A DNA stretch of 64,000 nucleotides from NCBI GenBank assembly GCA_037367355.1, contig CM074704.1, forward strand, positions 248,001 to 312,000. Direction: 5' to 3'. This document shows positions 48,494 through 60,559 of the stretch, in pieces. Both the position numbers and the translations under genes were made by a program. The notes below the pieces were generated by a model, which saw only the letters and a list, made by a program, of their open reading frames with translations, was not told the origin of the DNA and did no database searches. This stretch comes from Neoscytalidium dimidiatum (taxonomy: Eukaryota > Ascomycota > Dothideomycetes > Botryosphaeriales > Botryosphaeriaceae). The first letter of the stretch is position 1; every line of letters begins with the position of its first letter.

Positions 48494-50331
48494 TCAAAAC
48501 CCAACCACCCTCTTCATCACGCTCTCCACCCCCTCCGGACTCTTACACCACTGCCCGTCCTCATCCAAGAACTCCTCCCGACTCCTCTCCCACAGCTCCT
48601 CCACCAGTTTCAGCTTCTCCGCGCTCCGCGGCTTCATGTCTGCCTCCACGCCCTGGAGCGAAACTACGATCCCGGGCTTCGTCCGGTCCCGATCGACCTC
48701 CTGCCCCACCTGGTCCGCCGCCCGCTCCACATCAAACGCCCACAGCCACCGCGCAACGGCCAGGAAGATGCCCTGCTCGGCCACGTGCTGGCCGGGGCAG
48801 ATACGGCGGCCGGCGCCGAACGCAAACAAACTGTCGCTGCGCGCGCCCACGCGGTCATCAGCGAGCTCGGACGCAGCCTCGAGCTTGCCGGCCCAGCGTT
48901 CCGGGTCGAAAATGTGCGGGGACGGGTAGAGGGCCGGATCGCGGTGGATGCCGTAGGCGTTGAGGATGAGCGGCGTGTTCGCCGGGATGAGGTAGGGGCC
49001 CCAGGGGACGGGCTCAGTGGTGCGGTGGGTGATGCCAAGGGGGACGGAGGTGAGCCAGCGGTGGGTTCTGCGCGGACATTTCAGTTTTTTTTTTTTCTTT
49101 TCTCTTTTGGGGATTTTTGCAGTGTTATGCGGGCAAGACTCGGCGAAGGGGAGTTTAGGGGAAGTGTTGGCGACGACTTACTCTTGGATGACCTGGCGGA
49201 CGTAAGGTAGGTTTGCAGCGTCTGTATCGTCGGGAAGACGATCCGGGCCGACAACCCGGTCGATCTCCTCCTGCGCCTTCTTCTGGATGTCCGGGAAGAT
49301 GGCCATCGCGCAGACCCAGTTCTTGAGAGTGCTGGTCGTGGTCTCAGTCGCAGCGGTGAGGAGCTGCTCGCTGATCTCGGCTGCCTCGAACTCGGACACT
49401 CGGATGTCGCTCTGCTTGACGCGTTCCATGATGGACCGGTTGAAGCATGGAAGCGACAGCCCTTCAGCCATACGCTGCTTGGTCGTGTTGTAGTGGCTCA
49501 TGATTAGCTGCATGTGCTTCGCCGCGATCTGCTTGGCCGTACGCCGCGCCGGCACCGCCCACTCGGGCAGGCTCCAGAATCCAGGGAGCTTGTCCAGCGC
49601 TCCCGTGCGATTGTAGTGAACCATGAACTCTCCAAGGTCGTCGAGGATTTCCTGGACTTGAGGATCCTCGCTTTTAGTAACGCGCCGCCCGTTCATTAGT
49701 GTCATAGCCAGCGATCCTGCGTACCTCTCCACGTGGGTACGCCAGTTCTGAGCATCCCGCATTATGTCGGCCAGCAGTTGCTTTGCTTCAAGCTCCTGCA
49801 ACGGGCGATATTGCCGCGAAGCTCCTACATTGAGCACGGCATGCCACAGCTTACGTGCAATGCGCCACTTAGGACCGTCCATAAACGCCGGCCAGAAGCC
49901 CGACCGCATTTCGAGCTCCATCCGGCTGGAAGGCCTTCCAGAAGTTGCTTGTCCCCGTTTGTGAAAGAGCTCATGGGCCTCTTTGGCCCCGCTGACGATA
50001 ATCCAGGGTTGCGACCCTTTCATGACCGTGTAGACAGGCCCGTATGTCTTGGCCCACTCGGTGTACTGCCGTTCCGGGTGGAAACTGCCCGTAAGCTGTC
50101 TGACGTCAGCAACCATGTGGATACATAGGATTCTGACGGGCCCGCAGCTGGATTGAGTACCTGCTTCAGATTACCCCAGAAGGGAACTGTTGGTGGCCCA
50201 GGGGGTAGGTGTGCCGGACGTGATCCAAATTTCAGGACGACACTGATGGTGTACGCCACAACCACGAATATCGCCGCGCCAAGCAGCATAGGCGGCGACC
50301 TGGACACATTTTCGAAGACAAGAGAGCTCAT
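48494..50331 (-). CDS. Cytochrome P450 monooxygenase, three exons
   Basis: Membrane-bound fungal P450 of 552 residues: exon 1 50161-50331, exon 2 49182-50095, exon 3 48494-49067. Introns of 65 and 114 bp have GTACTC and GTAAGT donors, and the coding sum is divisible by three. An N-terminal membrane anchor (about residues 15-32) is followed by the proline hinge LPPGPPTVPFWGN. The I-helix reads LTAATETTTS instead of the usual AGTDTT. The ExxR motif is ETHR, created across the second intron. PERW precedes the haem loop FAFGAGRRICPGQ with its cysteine ligand. These residues indicate an active enzyme. Resemblance is to fungal families similar to CYP620 or CYP65-like oxidases, but the substrate cannot be told and no biosynthetic partner is adjacent. 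Its stop is about 230 bp from the RIP-mutated island, yet no RIP damage is seen. Confidence 0.92.
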
Positions 50332-50390
50332 TTTGGCAAAAGTGAGAACATGAAATTTGTGTATAGTTTATGAGCGCGGAACTGATCATC

Positions 50391-50398
50391 TTTAAATA
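50391..50398 (-). promoter_or_regulatory. TATA-like element of the P450 gene
   Basis: TATTTAAA on the minus strand, 60 bp upstream of the P450 ATG. Confidence 0.4.
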
Positions 50399-50399
50399 T

Positions 50400-53300
50400 C
50401 TCCTCCTCCTCAAACTTCTTCTCACTGCTGTCCTGCTTCCGCATAGCCGTGTCTGCTGGTGGGAAACCATCAAGGAATCTGACCTGCTTCTTCATCACTC
50501 GTGACTGTCGCCAATGCTGAAATACGTCATTTACCAGTAGGACTCCATTTTTGTGCATATATCCCGCGCAGATACGCGTAGAGCAAAGTTGAAAGTAGAA
50601 GTATTGCCGGCTATCTTGCGTAAGAAGATATCTTCTTCCTGCATGCAAGGTTGGCCCAAAAGTCATGCTGTGGCACCCTTGGCATGAGGGGAACGCATCT
50701 TTTTCTTTTTCCCACGGGCATTAACTCTTTAAGGTGTCTTTGCGACCGGCATGGCCTTATCAAGTCGATAAATAAGCATGCATGGCACAATAATCATCCA
50801 GTTGCCCATGAACGATTCAGGCTCCAGCCCGACAACGCAGCGTTGCGATACAATCGTCAGGCTGGTGTGAGTGCGCATATGGTGGGGGGTAGGGTTGACT
50901 AACAGCCCAATCACATTCCACGCATATGCATCGTGAGCCAGTCTTTTTTGGGACTCCTGGGAAGGAAGCGGAACGGCTCGTCTGAATTTACCGTATTGCC
51001 GAGACAACAGGGGTTGAAATGCGGGGTTTGTCTTTGCCACCACTGAAGCCTAGCAAACTCGCAATTACGGACATTTGCTTTACATATATCTTTAGAGTGA
51101 CATAAAAGAATCCGTACGACCATACTCACAGTCATCCTCTTTTTTTTTTTTTTTGAAGACAACTCTCAACTGAGCGGAATAGGCTATTGTAGTTGTATAT
51201 CATTGGCATCTATCTGAAGGCAACAGAGATCGTCCTGCCCCACCATAGATAGCCTATTCCGTTTTGGACAGGGCGCAGCTGAGTAACCAGGTGATGCGCA
51301 ATCAGTTGCATAAATAGTGGGCCATCTCCGTGTCGGATCGCGAATTGCCCCCAAGTCCACATGCAAAATCCCCTGTCGACCAATTAGCGCCGTTGTGAAT
51401 TGAAGTTTGTGACACCCTCCTTCATGAGCAATCCTGCGATATCCAAGTCTAGCAAACCTGTGCGTGTACCAAGTTGTGTCATCTGATGGTGGGTACTGTA
51501 GAGAGAGTCCCACAAACCAGGCTAACAGTTGTGAGAAGAGAAACGAGGGGCCCTATCTATCGGTGTCCCCATTCATTTGCACTCTATTTCTCTTTGAACC
51601 ACTATTAAAAAGCCCGCGATGGCGTATTGAATTCTTTAATGAGATCAGCCAGCCTGCTGCTAGTAAAGACATTGTGCCAAGTCGAGTTCCCGATCTACTC
51701 CGTAGTCTGAGGGAATATAAAGTGCTTTATTCCCTCAACAGTAGAGTGTTTTTCTCCTCATCTGGTTGGGAAAAAGAAGGTTGAGAGTATTATTGTGTCG
51801 TTGATTGCGCTCTGAGAGGTCGCTGACTTGTCTCGGAACCCTGAATATTGGAGCAGGCAAATTTTGTGCTGATAGATCATTACTAGCTTGGGCTTACTCT
51901 CAAGGCGCAGGTGATCTGCTAAGTTCCTGAAAACCCCGCGTTCAAGTCCTTCCAGACTCTGGTTTTTCGGTCTTTTAATGTTGTTGGAATCGCCTGGCGC
52001 TATTGGATTCAGACTCGATGTTGAGGATCAGGCATAGCCGAACAGCAAGCTCTAATGAGCTCAGAACTGCTGGATCATTCGAATTAATAGAATCTTTTCG
52101 AATGATCTTCAAGATACTCGTGCGGGTCTCTTTTCGTTATCGTCGTAGGCCTCTGATTGCGAATTATGCGGGACTTTTCTGCATGGTTTCAATCATTCGG
52201 CAGGGATTTCAAAGAAAGCAGTATAGTCACATTCTAGTTCCGTGGCCAATTCCGGTATAGAATCGGGTCAAGTCTTTGCGACTAGCTTCTCCTCGTCTTG
52301 AATAACAAGGCATATGGGCTTCGGCGGCATTTTTTTTACTCCAAGACTTTAGCGCCATGATTTTAGGAGTTATGTGAAGGAAAAATGAATGTGAATTGTA
52401 CTTGAAATCTTCTGATTGAATAATGCAACGTAGCCTTTCGCGTCCTCAGCGCCATCGAACAGCATGCACAGCCTCGATGACAAGCGAGTATCTTTCTTTC
52501 CTTGGTAATCAAGAGCAGCGCATGCAGTTAAATTCTGCAGCCACGACGTGGGGTTATCCGATTCGGTAAGAGCTCCGGGTCAGCCTTGCACTGCCGCTTC
52601 CGGCGAGGGTGGCAAGCAGGCTATCACGGGGCAGCCTTGACAGAGTTAGGAAACAGCGGAAGAAGAGCAAGTGGGGAGCACCTTTATGGCGTAGCAAACA
52701 AAATCACGAGACTAACGTAACGCCATCGGAGTGCCCTTCCTACTCTTACCCTTTTATGGGCTAAAAGGTACAGAGTAGTCTTAGCTACCTTATCTAACCT
52801 AAGATAGATAATCTATCGAAGTTATAGAGTAGATAGAGCAATTATAGGTAGTACGCAAGGCTCCAAATTGTTTATGAGCAGAGGATTATGCTGCGCTGAC
52901 AAAAACAACAGTTGTTCTAAATAATGTAGTGAGTGAAAAGCTGTGTACCGGTAATCTTGAGCTCAACATTCGCATTTCCTCTTATAGTCTTTGGCCTCTG
53001 TCGTTTAAGTACTTTGATATTCAGTTCCAGTAATATTTAACGTTACTTTGCGCACTTCTCTTCCTGAAACAACTACTTCGCGTCGACAGGCGCTGTGATC
53101 TCTTCTACTTGCTTAAGGGTCACGTTGCAATAGACAACAATGTCTTCAAAATCTGTACGACTTTCATTACCTTGTCAATATATTCTATACTTGATTATTT
53201 CTTCGGGGTTTTCACTGGCTTCTGCGCAACCTATACAAGCAGCGCAGGTGCGACTGAATGCCCACCTGAATGCCACCCCTGCCCGGAACGAGACCTACGC
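50400..53300. other. 2.9-kb intergenic region, no supported gene
   Basis: Only short open frames without recognisable motifs on either strand. A T15-type homopolymer is near 51140. A TA-rich tract at about 52745-52850 resembles RIP-mutated repeat debris but still has some CA. It contains the P450 promoter and the 3' flank of the GH43-like gene. Confidence 0.55.
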
Positions 53301-53312
53301 GCAACCCATCAC

Positions 53313-54968
53313 TCAGTTTCCATAGATCGTCACCTCATGCAGGCCGGCCGCCCAATCAGCCTCATTCCCATTATGGATATTAATTACCTTATCGACATTG
53401 AGGCGAATGTACCTATAAGTGCCGCTGTCGCTAACCTCCTCAGTCAGGAACCCAACGGCAGTATTTCCAGTCCCATTCACAAGCAACGTCCAGGTCTCCT
53501 GATCAGCGCTAGCCGTGACGTTATACTGCAGATACGTCTCGGAGCCGCCGGTCTGCCTCGGCGTGACGTCGACCTGCGCAATGCTGTACGCATCCTCCAA
53601 GTCGACCTGCCACCAGAACGGCACCTCGGACGGCGAGAACAGATTGTTGGGATCGTCCTGGGTGCCATCGTTCGCCGCGGCCGCCGTCGACGCGCCCGAG
53701 CTCGCGCTCGCCGGCTTGCCGACGCTCAGGATGCGGCCGCTCTGCACGCCGACCACGACGCCGTCGGCGTCGCTGTACTTCAGCGTCCGGTAGAAGCTGT
53801 ACGACGCGAGCCCGTCGGCGAGCGAGATGGGCAGCACGACCTGCCGGTTGCTGGCCTCGGGGATGGCCCACTGGGCCGCCCAGCGGTTCGCGCGCATGAC
53901 GAAGGTGTCGCCGATCTTGGAGACGCCGCCGGACTGCGCGCCGAAGGTGTTGGTGTTGCCGACGTTGCGGGACGCGGTCCACGTGCCGCTCAGGCTCTGC
54001 GCCGAGATGTACTTGCCTTGCGAGGGGTACCAGCCGGCGGCGGTGCTCGTGAAGAGGTAGTAGTGGTCGCCGTCGCGCACGAGGGCGGGGGCCTCGCGGT
54101 TCTCGCCGGGCTGGAGGGTGGCCACCTTGGCGGTGACGTTGGTCCATGCGTCGTTGAGGCTGTACAGCCCGAGGTCGGTATTAGTGTGGATGGCGGTGAT
54201 GATATACCCGCTGCCGTCGTCGTCGGCAAAGAAGCCGAGATCGCGGGAGTCGTCGCCCTCGGGCCGGAAGGCGCCGCCGAACGTGAGGTTCGCTCCTGGA
54301 TCCCCGTATAGGACGGCCACCTCGCCGAGGGTGTAGTCGGCGGCGTTCTCGAAGTGCGCCCAGATGACGATTTGGTTGGTTGTAGGGTGCTGGTTTATGG
54401 CAATAGACTCGAGTTTGCAGAAGCCGTTGTCGATGGAGGCGCAGACAGTCTCGCGGGTGATGACCGTGGTGTTGCCGGTGAAAGTGTAGCCGTCAGTGGA
54501 TGTCCGCATCTGAAAGTGGCTGAAGCCATTTGAGTCCGTGATGTAGTTGTATTGGTAGTAGGTGTTTCCAGACACCAAATCGCTTTTGAGACTTAGGGAG
54601 GACGCCACCGTGTTGTCGTACGTATTCAGGTCGTCTGGTAATGTGGATCCAGGGGCGACGGTCACGTCATCGGAAGTGTCGACGGTAGCGCTGCCGTTCA
54701 CCCCACGAATCTGGTACGTCTGGCTGGCCGTCAGGCCATAGAGGTCCCAGCTATCCCCGGGCGCAGTGGCCAGTACATCATAGGAACCTGATTCGGAGCG
54801 GAGAAGCACTTCGTAGGATGCGGCTCCATCCACAAGTGCCCAGGTGAGCTTGACGTTGTTGGCTGTGCTTTCGCCGGCCAGCTGGAACAGTTGGGAGGTG
54901 ACATTAATTCGCGCAGCCGCGAAGAGCGGCATGAAAGAGCACGCTGTAACGATGGAAGAGATGATCAT
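53313..54968 (-). CDS. Secreted GH43-like glycosidase with fibronectin-III-like and discoidin (F5/8 C) domains
   Basis: Single-exon, 551 residues. A signal peptide of about 19 residues ends near FAAA. Residues about 35-105 look like a fibronectin type III module (VKLTWALVDGAASYEVLLR, YGLTASQTYQIRGVNG). Residues about 110-400 are a five-bladed-propeller-like domain resembling GH43 subfamily 24: SRDLGFFADDDGSGYIITA, ENREAPALVRDGDHYYLFTS with the likely acid glutamate in REAP, and AGWYPSQGKYISA. Residues about 415-551 are an F5/8 type C carbohydrate-binding domain (FWWQVDLEDAYSIAQVDVTP, YRYIRLNVD, AGLHEVTIYG). The closest role is exo-beta-1,3-galactanase-type activity on arabinogalactan side chains. 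This is inferred from the subfamily look, not proven. Confidence 0.82.
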   Translation of the reverse strand: MIISSIVTACSFMPLFAAARINVTSQLFQLAGESTANNVKLTWALVDGAASYEVLLRSESGSYDVLATAPGDSWDLYGLTASQTYQIRGVNGSATVDTSDDVTVAPGSTLPDDLNTYDNTVASSLSLKSDLVSGNTYYQYNYITDSNGFSHFQMRTSTDGYTFTGNTTVITRETVCASIDNGFCKLESIAINQHPTTNQIVIWAHFENAADYTLGEVAVLYGDPGANLTFGGAFRPEGDDSRDLGFFADDDGSGYIITAIHTNTDLGLYSLNDAWTNVTAKVATLQPGENREAPALVRDGDHYYLFTSTAAGWYPSQGKYISAQSLSGTWTASRNVGNTNTFGAQSGGVSKIGDTFVMRANRWAAQWAIPEASNRQVVLPISLADGLASYSFYRTLKYSDADGVVVGVQSGRILSVGKPASASSGASTAAAANDGTQDDPNNLFSPSEVPFWWQVDLEDAYSIAQVDVTPRQTGGSETYLQYNVTASADQETWTLLVNGTGNTAVGFLTEEVSDSGTYRYIRLNVDKVINIHNGNEADWAAGLHEVTIYGN

Positions 54969-54999
54969 GGCGATTTAGCGATGAAATTGTCGTGTGCGG

Positions 55000-56000
55000 G
55001 TTCAGCTCTTTTTAACTTTCAACATAGTACGCAGCGACATGCCCTCGTACATGCGGAACATGCCGGGCTCGGAAGCATGGTGTGATCGTATGGGCCGGGC
55101 TGAGTGTTGCTCTCACAAGTATTGTACGCGTGTCATTGGACGCTTTGGGAAACAGGATGTGTCTCGCGTCGTTTAATTGCCGAAAGCGTAGCAGCCTCTC
55201 TCATTTGCCCCACAATCATCCTTTCCTCACTCGTATATACCCTGCATGTCTTACCTAATTTAGAATATGATTATATCATTTCAAAGTATATTCGCTAGCG
55301 GGCGAACAAATGTTATTTTACAATAAGGTCCAGCAGCAGGTGGACTTATAGTCAAACCAGAGATATCGCTCTGTCTTCCAATAAACGCATAAGCGCTCGT
55401 AGCTCTAGGACTAATTATCGGAGAGCGGGGTAAGGAAGGCACCAGAATGGCAATTCGTCCCGAAGCTCCGGTGGATCCACTAACGACGCATTCGCGTAGC
55501 CCACCGGAGATCCAAATACCTTTCGACCGGTGACGCGATGAGGATGTAGGGAATTGGCCGAGGACGATGTGCATGCCAGGGAGCGCGGCCAGTGAGACTA
55601 TGGTCGGTCTGGGAGAGAGATGAAGTCCCATACCGGCACGGGGTGCGGAGCGGGATGGCTAATCCCGCTTCTGGTAGGGCGATTCCCTGACCACTTGATC
55701 AGGACCAGGTACTAGAAGAAGTAAAATTTTATCGGATTTCAGGTGAAGGCCCCTTCGCTTTCCATTGAGGCAGGCTAGAAAGTAATCTAAATATCCTCCA
55801 AATGCCTGGAGAGACGTGAAAGAGTATCATTATAGACGCACCTTCAGAAAGTATAAGCAAGAAAGTCGGAAATCCGATGGAGTCCTATACCGAGTATATT
55901 GGACATGATGATACTTTCAGGTTCCGATAGCAGAATCGTGAGATTGAGTTGACCAAGAATAAGACGGGGGTTGGTTGACAGATTTGGATTTCCACGCGAC
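55000..56000. other. Intergenic with an unrecognised 116-codon minus-strand frame
   Basis: The frame at 55281-55631 (minus, MGLHLSPRPT to VRPLANIL) has no motif I recognise and no clear splice partner. It could be chance or a decayed gene. The rest holds the GH43-like promoter (leader GTTAAAAAG near 55010) and the 3' flank of the HET gene. Confidence 0.35.
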
Positions 56001-56009
56001 AAAATACAA

Positions 56010-58109
56010 TTAGATGATCGTCAAAATGGTTTCCTGCTGTGTAGAGGAAAAGGCCATGGAGTTGATCTCAGCTTCGGTAACGGTCAGCTCGAACATACCA
56101 ATGCGCTCATACATGCTTGCCCATTCCACAACAGTGCCCAAGAGCAACCCATAGATCGTTCTAGAGCTAAGGTCCTTGAGAACGTAGACAGCAGTGACAG
56201 AGGTATTTGTTGGGGGTGGATTTCGATCTTTGGGACACTCGAGCTTTCTCCGGGTAGCATGCTTTCTTGTCCCGTTTCTCGTAGTGGTCCAGCCGGCCTG
56301 CAGTGGAGCGTCCACAAGTGCTCTCGCTTTATACTTGTGGCTGTTTACCTCGAGTGACCAGTTCCACCCATTGAAGATAAGTGAGACTTGCTCTGTCGGT
56401 GCCTGCATTTTCACGTAGCCACTCAGAACGTGCCCGAAGGGATCGGGATTGGGCCCCGCAATCACGCAATCTTTCTCTAAAATCGTTGCTAGGTCTTGCC
56501 GGTTTGATTTGCTGTCCTTAGGACCACTGATGGCATTATTCATAATCCTGCCGCTGATGCTTGCCCAACTCCAGGAAGGTTCGCCGATGACTTGGGGTGG
56601 TCGACTTAACTCAATGAGAGCCTCTTTAGATGCGGGGAAACATAGCCTAGGATGCCAGGAAGACCACCAAAGGAGGTTCGCGAGAAAGTCATCTTCCCAT
56701 AGACCAGCGATATAGGCAGACCTCTTGTAAAGGCTAATGCGTTTGGCGAAGCCGGCTATTGCAGGCAGTCGATCCACCGGGTTGCTGTAATTCAGTTGCG
56801 AATAGGATTGGAGTCCGTAAATCCAGTCTATGTCAAGTGATGGAGAAAATCCTAGGCGGTAGCGTTCCCTAGCAGAATTGTGTTCCACGGGGAGTAATCC
56901 ATCTTCAGTAATTTCTCGCTGCGACCTGCATTCGAAGGCGACGTCTCGCTCATAGTAATGGAGGGCTCGTCTGGAAAGGACACGCTCTTGCCACGTCCAG
57001 GCCCTACCCATGGTGTGACTGCTGAGCGAGAAAGGCATGTTCGCGCGAGTCTGCCTTGCTTTGACGACGTTGCTTGTGTTTGGAACTTGAAATTCTTGTC
57101 CTATCCACCTCGCTCGGGAAACGTTCAGTATCGAATCATAGGGGCTTGAACTTGAGTCAGCGATGATAGTGAGATAGGAATTGCCGTAGTAATCGGCCAT
57201 CTTCGGCGCTTCGATATTGAAGTCGGATTGATTGCGCTAAAAATTCGTTAGCCTAATACAAATGGGATACCAATAGCGGAAAACCTGCTTGTATGATGCA
57301 CAACGCATCGATCCAGACATATCGGAGGCCCAACCGATGAGTAATTTGGATGGCGTCGCGAAATAAGACTGGCATAACAGACCAGGGTATGTTCGCTTTC
57401 ATGCTTTCGAGCTCACCTGGTCCTGTCTTGAGGAATACCCGTTGTCCCCACCGATAACTCAGAGTCGTGTACCTGCCGAAATCTCCAACATCGCTTTCAT
57501 GGAGTCTGACGGCCCACGGATCAGAGCTGGTGATCTCAATGATTCTTGCGGGTAGTTTCGGGAGTTCTGGCTCAGAGCATGTGTTGTTGTGCTGTGATGC
57601 GCATTCATCCAACCGAGAGTTGACAAATTCCCATGTCGCAGCAGAGTCGGGACTCTCGGGTAGCTCGCTGACTGTGTTGGTAACATTTTTGCCGTCAGGC
57701 CACCGGACGAGATCTACAATCACTTCAGTCTTGCCATCATTGCATCGTTCCCCGTCGGTGGAGCGCACGTACTTTGGAATCCATAGACTTCGATGATTGG
57801 CTCAGGGGGAAAGGAAATATGGTTGGGGTGCAGTCGCACAATTCCTTCCGCTAATGATGCACCATGGCTCTGCGAATCCTCACTGTTCATCCACCAGATT
57901 CCAAAGTCTTGCAGCGCTGGTAGGGTAAGATTGGCATGGTGAGGATAGAAGCTTTGCAGTATATTGATGAAAAGTGAACAGAATATGCATCTGGCTATAT
58001 TCCCAAGCAAATTTTCCAATGGGACTTGCCGAATATTTTGTGTAGCCGCGAATGACGTCAACATCGTTCCGGGTTCAGTTCCATGGTAGATGCCGCAAAC
58101 ATTGCACAT
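56010..58109 (-). CDS. HET-domain (heterokaryon incompatibility) protein, three exons
   Basis: The HET family mediates non-self recognition and cell death after hyphal fusion in some members; most are of unknown specificity. Proposed exons: 57773-58109, 57289-57713, 56010-57236, 662 residues with an exact codon sum. The N-terminus has a cysteine-rich stretch (MCNVCGIYHG, ARCIFCSLF). HET signatures: YTTLSYRWGQ, FRDAIQITHRLGLRYVWIDALCIIQ, then after an intron SDFNIEAPKMADYYGNSYLTI, and MGRAWTWQERVLSRRALHYY. Intron 1 (59 bp, GTACGT..TTGTAG) reconciles two overlapping frames; a one-base frameshift near 57777 is the alternative. Intron 2 (57237-57288, 52 bp) appears to use a GC donor, with CTAAC branch and TTTTTAG acceptor. 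The C-terminal half is the usual variable region and has no known domain. Confidence 0.85.
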
Positions 58110-58129
58110 GATGGTTTTGACAGCACGTT

Positions 58130-58680
58130 ATGAAATCGAGTTCCAGCTTTGTTGTAAAAGCGGCTGAGCAGGTGAAATTCATTTTAGACCCAAGCTGCGT
58201 CGGCACATGTGACTTTATTAACGAGACTCGGATATGACTCATTTGAGACGATCGTTACTTGGAAAGGCTTAGTCAGCCGTCCTTAACGGAAGACCGACGA
58301 CTATTTATAGATTCAAACAACAAACCGCGCTGGAGAGACCGATACGTTCACAGTTTGCATATTCATGTTACAGCGCAGCCTCTGCAGGATAAGGAAGTTA
58401 GGAGCAGAAAGCGGTCGAACCGACGATGTACAGGCTCAGTGCTATCGTCGGGTAGCTTTAACCTTTTGTATACTAGAAGGAAAACAATAACTATAACCAG
58501 CAATAGTTATATTAGCTAGTTAAAGCTCTAATACCATAACTCTGAGCGACGTAAGCGAGCCAAATTATGCGAACAAGAGGCCAGGCTAATCATGCTGATG
58601 CGGATTTCCAGTCAACGATTTGATAACCATAGTGCGGTCTGCAACCTTGAGTTCCATACCCTCGTCTTCTCATACATGGA
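58130..58680. other. Intergenic, contains a small hairpin
   Basis: No gene seen. An 8-bp perfect inverted repeat (58487-58494 with 58503-58510) lies in a TA-rich patch at about 58470-58540 that looks like old repeat debris. Confidence 0.45.
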
Positions 58681-60475
58681 TTAGCGAGAGAATTCCAACG
58701 CTGTCTCATCGATAAAGTCAAAGGCGGCCGTTCTGAACGTATCTGGCTCCAGGTGGGAACCGGGATCGGCTCGAAACAGCATATTGACTGGTCCACGGGT
58801 CGAGTAGGGGGGCCAGAATTCCTCGAAGCCAGCCACTACGCACCGTTAGCATCGTACTCCATCGTGACTGTCAGATAACCTCATTTCAGCGGAGCGCACC
58901 TTTATGGTTGTTAGGCGAGTGCGAGTTCACAAAGCTGACCCACATGGAGCTCATCAACTCTGCGAGGCGGTCGAACTTCTTCCGCAGCTGCGGGTCACGC
59001 ACGGCGAACGGGTCGTGCTCGTATCCCACGCCTTGCGTGTTGCGGAAGACGAAGGCGACCTCCTGGAAGTGCGTCGCGCCCTGCGTGGCCGGGTCGACGC
59101 CGGCGGGCACGGTGTCGAAGTGGTAGCTGTAGGCCGGCAGCCCCGCGGCCGCCCACGTGCGCGCGGCGATGCGGCGGCCCGCGGCCAGCATGATGTCACC
59201 GATCGCGAGGGACGTCTGCCCGTACAGTGATCCGAACGGCGAGCCCGGGTCGGGCAACACGGTGCCTAAGTTCTCCCGCGGATGCGCCACGGCCTCCCGG
59301 TACAGCTTGTCGAAGCGCTGCAGCGTGTCGTCCGGGAGGGGCCGGCCATCGTTGATGGCTTCGATCGCTACGTAGAATTCTGCCGTCGTGTTGACACCGA
59401 TGGTTGACAGAGCGGGCAAGATGATGGTGCCCTCGTTCGTGTTGGCGCCGATGAGCAGCGGGGCCTCGACGAATTTGCCCTCCTGGAGCAGCCTGGAGGT
59501 GAAGTCAAGTACGAGGTCGCCGTCGACCATGGGGGTCCAGAGGAACGGCTCGAACGCGGCGTCGAACGCGTCTGCGGGCGCGGCTCGTAGGCACGCGAGG
59601 GTGTCGCTCGCACCGGCGCAGCCGGTGGCGTTCAGGGCCGCGTCGAACTGCTGCTCGCGGAGCGCGGCCGACGTCAGAGCTTTGTAGAAGAACGGGCCAC
59701 CGCTCTCCGCGATGGCGGCGCTGAACAGCTTGTCGTCGCGGCCGCCATGCGCAAGGAGGTGGAAGCCGACGGAGGCAGCGCCCGCAGACTCGCCCGAGAT
59801 GGTGACGCGGGCCGGATCGCCGCCGAAGGCGCGGATATTCTCCTGAATCCAGGAGAGGGCCAGCCTCTGGTCGTGCAGGCCGAGATTGCCGTTGCCCTCC
59901 GCCTCGAGGGCGGAACCGGCCAGGAAACCGAAGCCCGCGACGCGGTAGTTGAAGCTGACCATGACCATCGGCGTGTCCTTCTCGACGGACGTGTTGACGA
60001 GAAACGACATATTGTACCGCTGGTCTCCGCTGCCGCCCTCGGTGAACCCGCCACCGTAGATCCACACCAGGACGGGGAGGGAGTCGGTCGGCTTGGTGCC
60101 TGCGGGGCGAACAACGTTGATGGTTAGACAGTCCTCGTCCATCGGGTAGGTGATGCTGGGCTGGTCGTAGACGGGAAGGCCCAGAGAGAAGCCTCTGCAG
60201 AAAGGTCCGTAGTTCTGGGCAGCCTTGATGCCGTTCCATTTGCTGGTCAAGGGGGCGGCTTGCCGGAAGCGGCGATCTCCTGTTGGAGGCAGAGCGTAGG
60301 GTATGCCAAGGAAGAAGTCCTGATGATATGCAGCGCTGTAGACGCCCTCAAGCGTTCCATTCTGGACTGTCACAGTGGGTGCTGCACCAGGCGGATGATG
60401 GGAGGCGGACGTTGGGTGGGAAATGGACAGCCCTGCCCACGGGGCCAAAGCCAGGAGACACTTGAACAAATGCAT
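58681..60475 (-). CDS. Secreted type-B carboxylesterase/lipase, two exons
   Basis: Alpha/beta-hydrolase of the COesterase family, 576 residues: exon 1 58900-60475, exon 2 58681-58835. The 64-bp intron has a GTGCGC donor, a GCTAACG branch and a TAG acceptor; phase and codon sum fit. A signal peptide of about 19 residues is present. Motifs in order: FLGIPYALPPTGDRRFR, EDCLTINVV, oxyanion-hole IYGGGF, GNLGLHDQRLALSWIQENI, nucleophile elbow GESAGA (Ser), acidic residue in NTNEGT (Glu), and the histidine, probably in GATHFQEVAF. Exon 2 supplies the C-terminus FWPPYSTRGP to DETALEFSR. All triad residues are present, so it should be active on esters. The natural substrate (lipid, feruloyl or other) cannot be read from sequence. 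Confidence 0.92.
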
Positions 60476-60543
60476 GTTGAGATTTTACTGTGCGGTCAGG
60501 ATCTTGCAGTGGAAGCTCATTGTTCTGATGCGTAAGGACAAGA

Positions 60544-60554
60544 CTTTTTATAAT
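60544..60554 (-). promoter_or_regulatory. TATA box of the carboxylesterase gene
   Basis: ATTATAAAAAG on the minus strand, about 70 bp upstream of the ATG at 60475. Confidence 0.5.
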
Positions 60555-60559
60555 TGGAT

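Noticed and set aside
48298..49210. Long plus-strand frames of 221 and 283 codons
   Set aside because: Proline- and arginine-rich shadows of P450 exon 3; the minus strand has all P450 motifs.
51890..51985. tRNA-like stretch containing GTTCAAGTCC
   Set aside because: The T-loop-like motif is present but no stems pair around it and no acceptor arm can be drawn.
53109..54311. 400-codon plus-strand open frame
   Set aside because: Antisense to the GH43-like gene; composed of arginine- and alanine-rich low-complexity translation typical of a GC-rich shadow frame.
57714..57772. One-base frameshift making the HET gene a pseudogene
   Set aside because: A 59-bp intron with GTACGT donor and TTGTAG acceptor restores the frame and the exon sum is divisible by three, so an intact gene is more likely.
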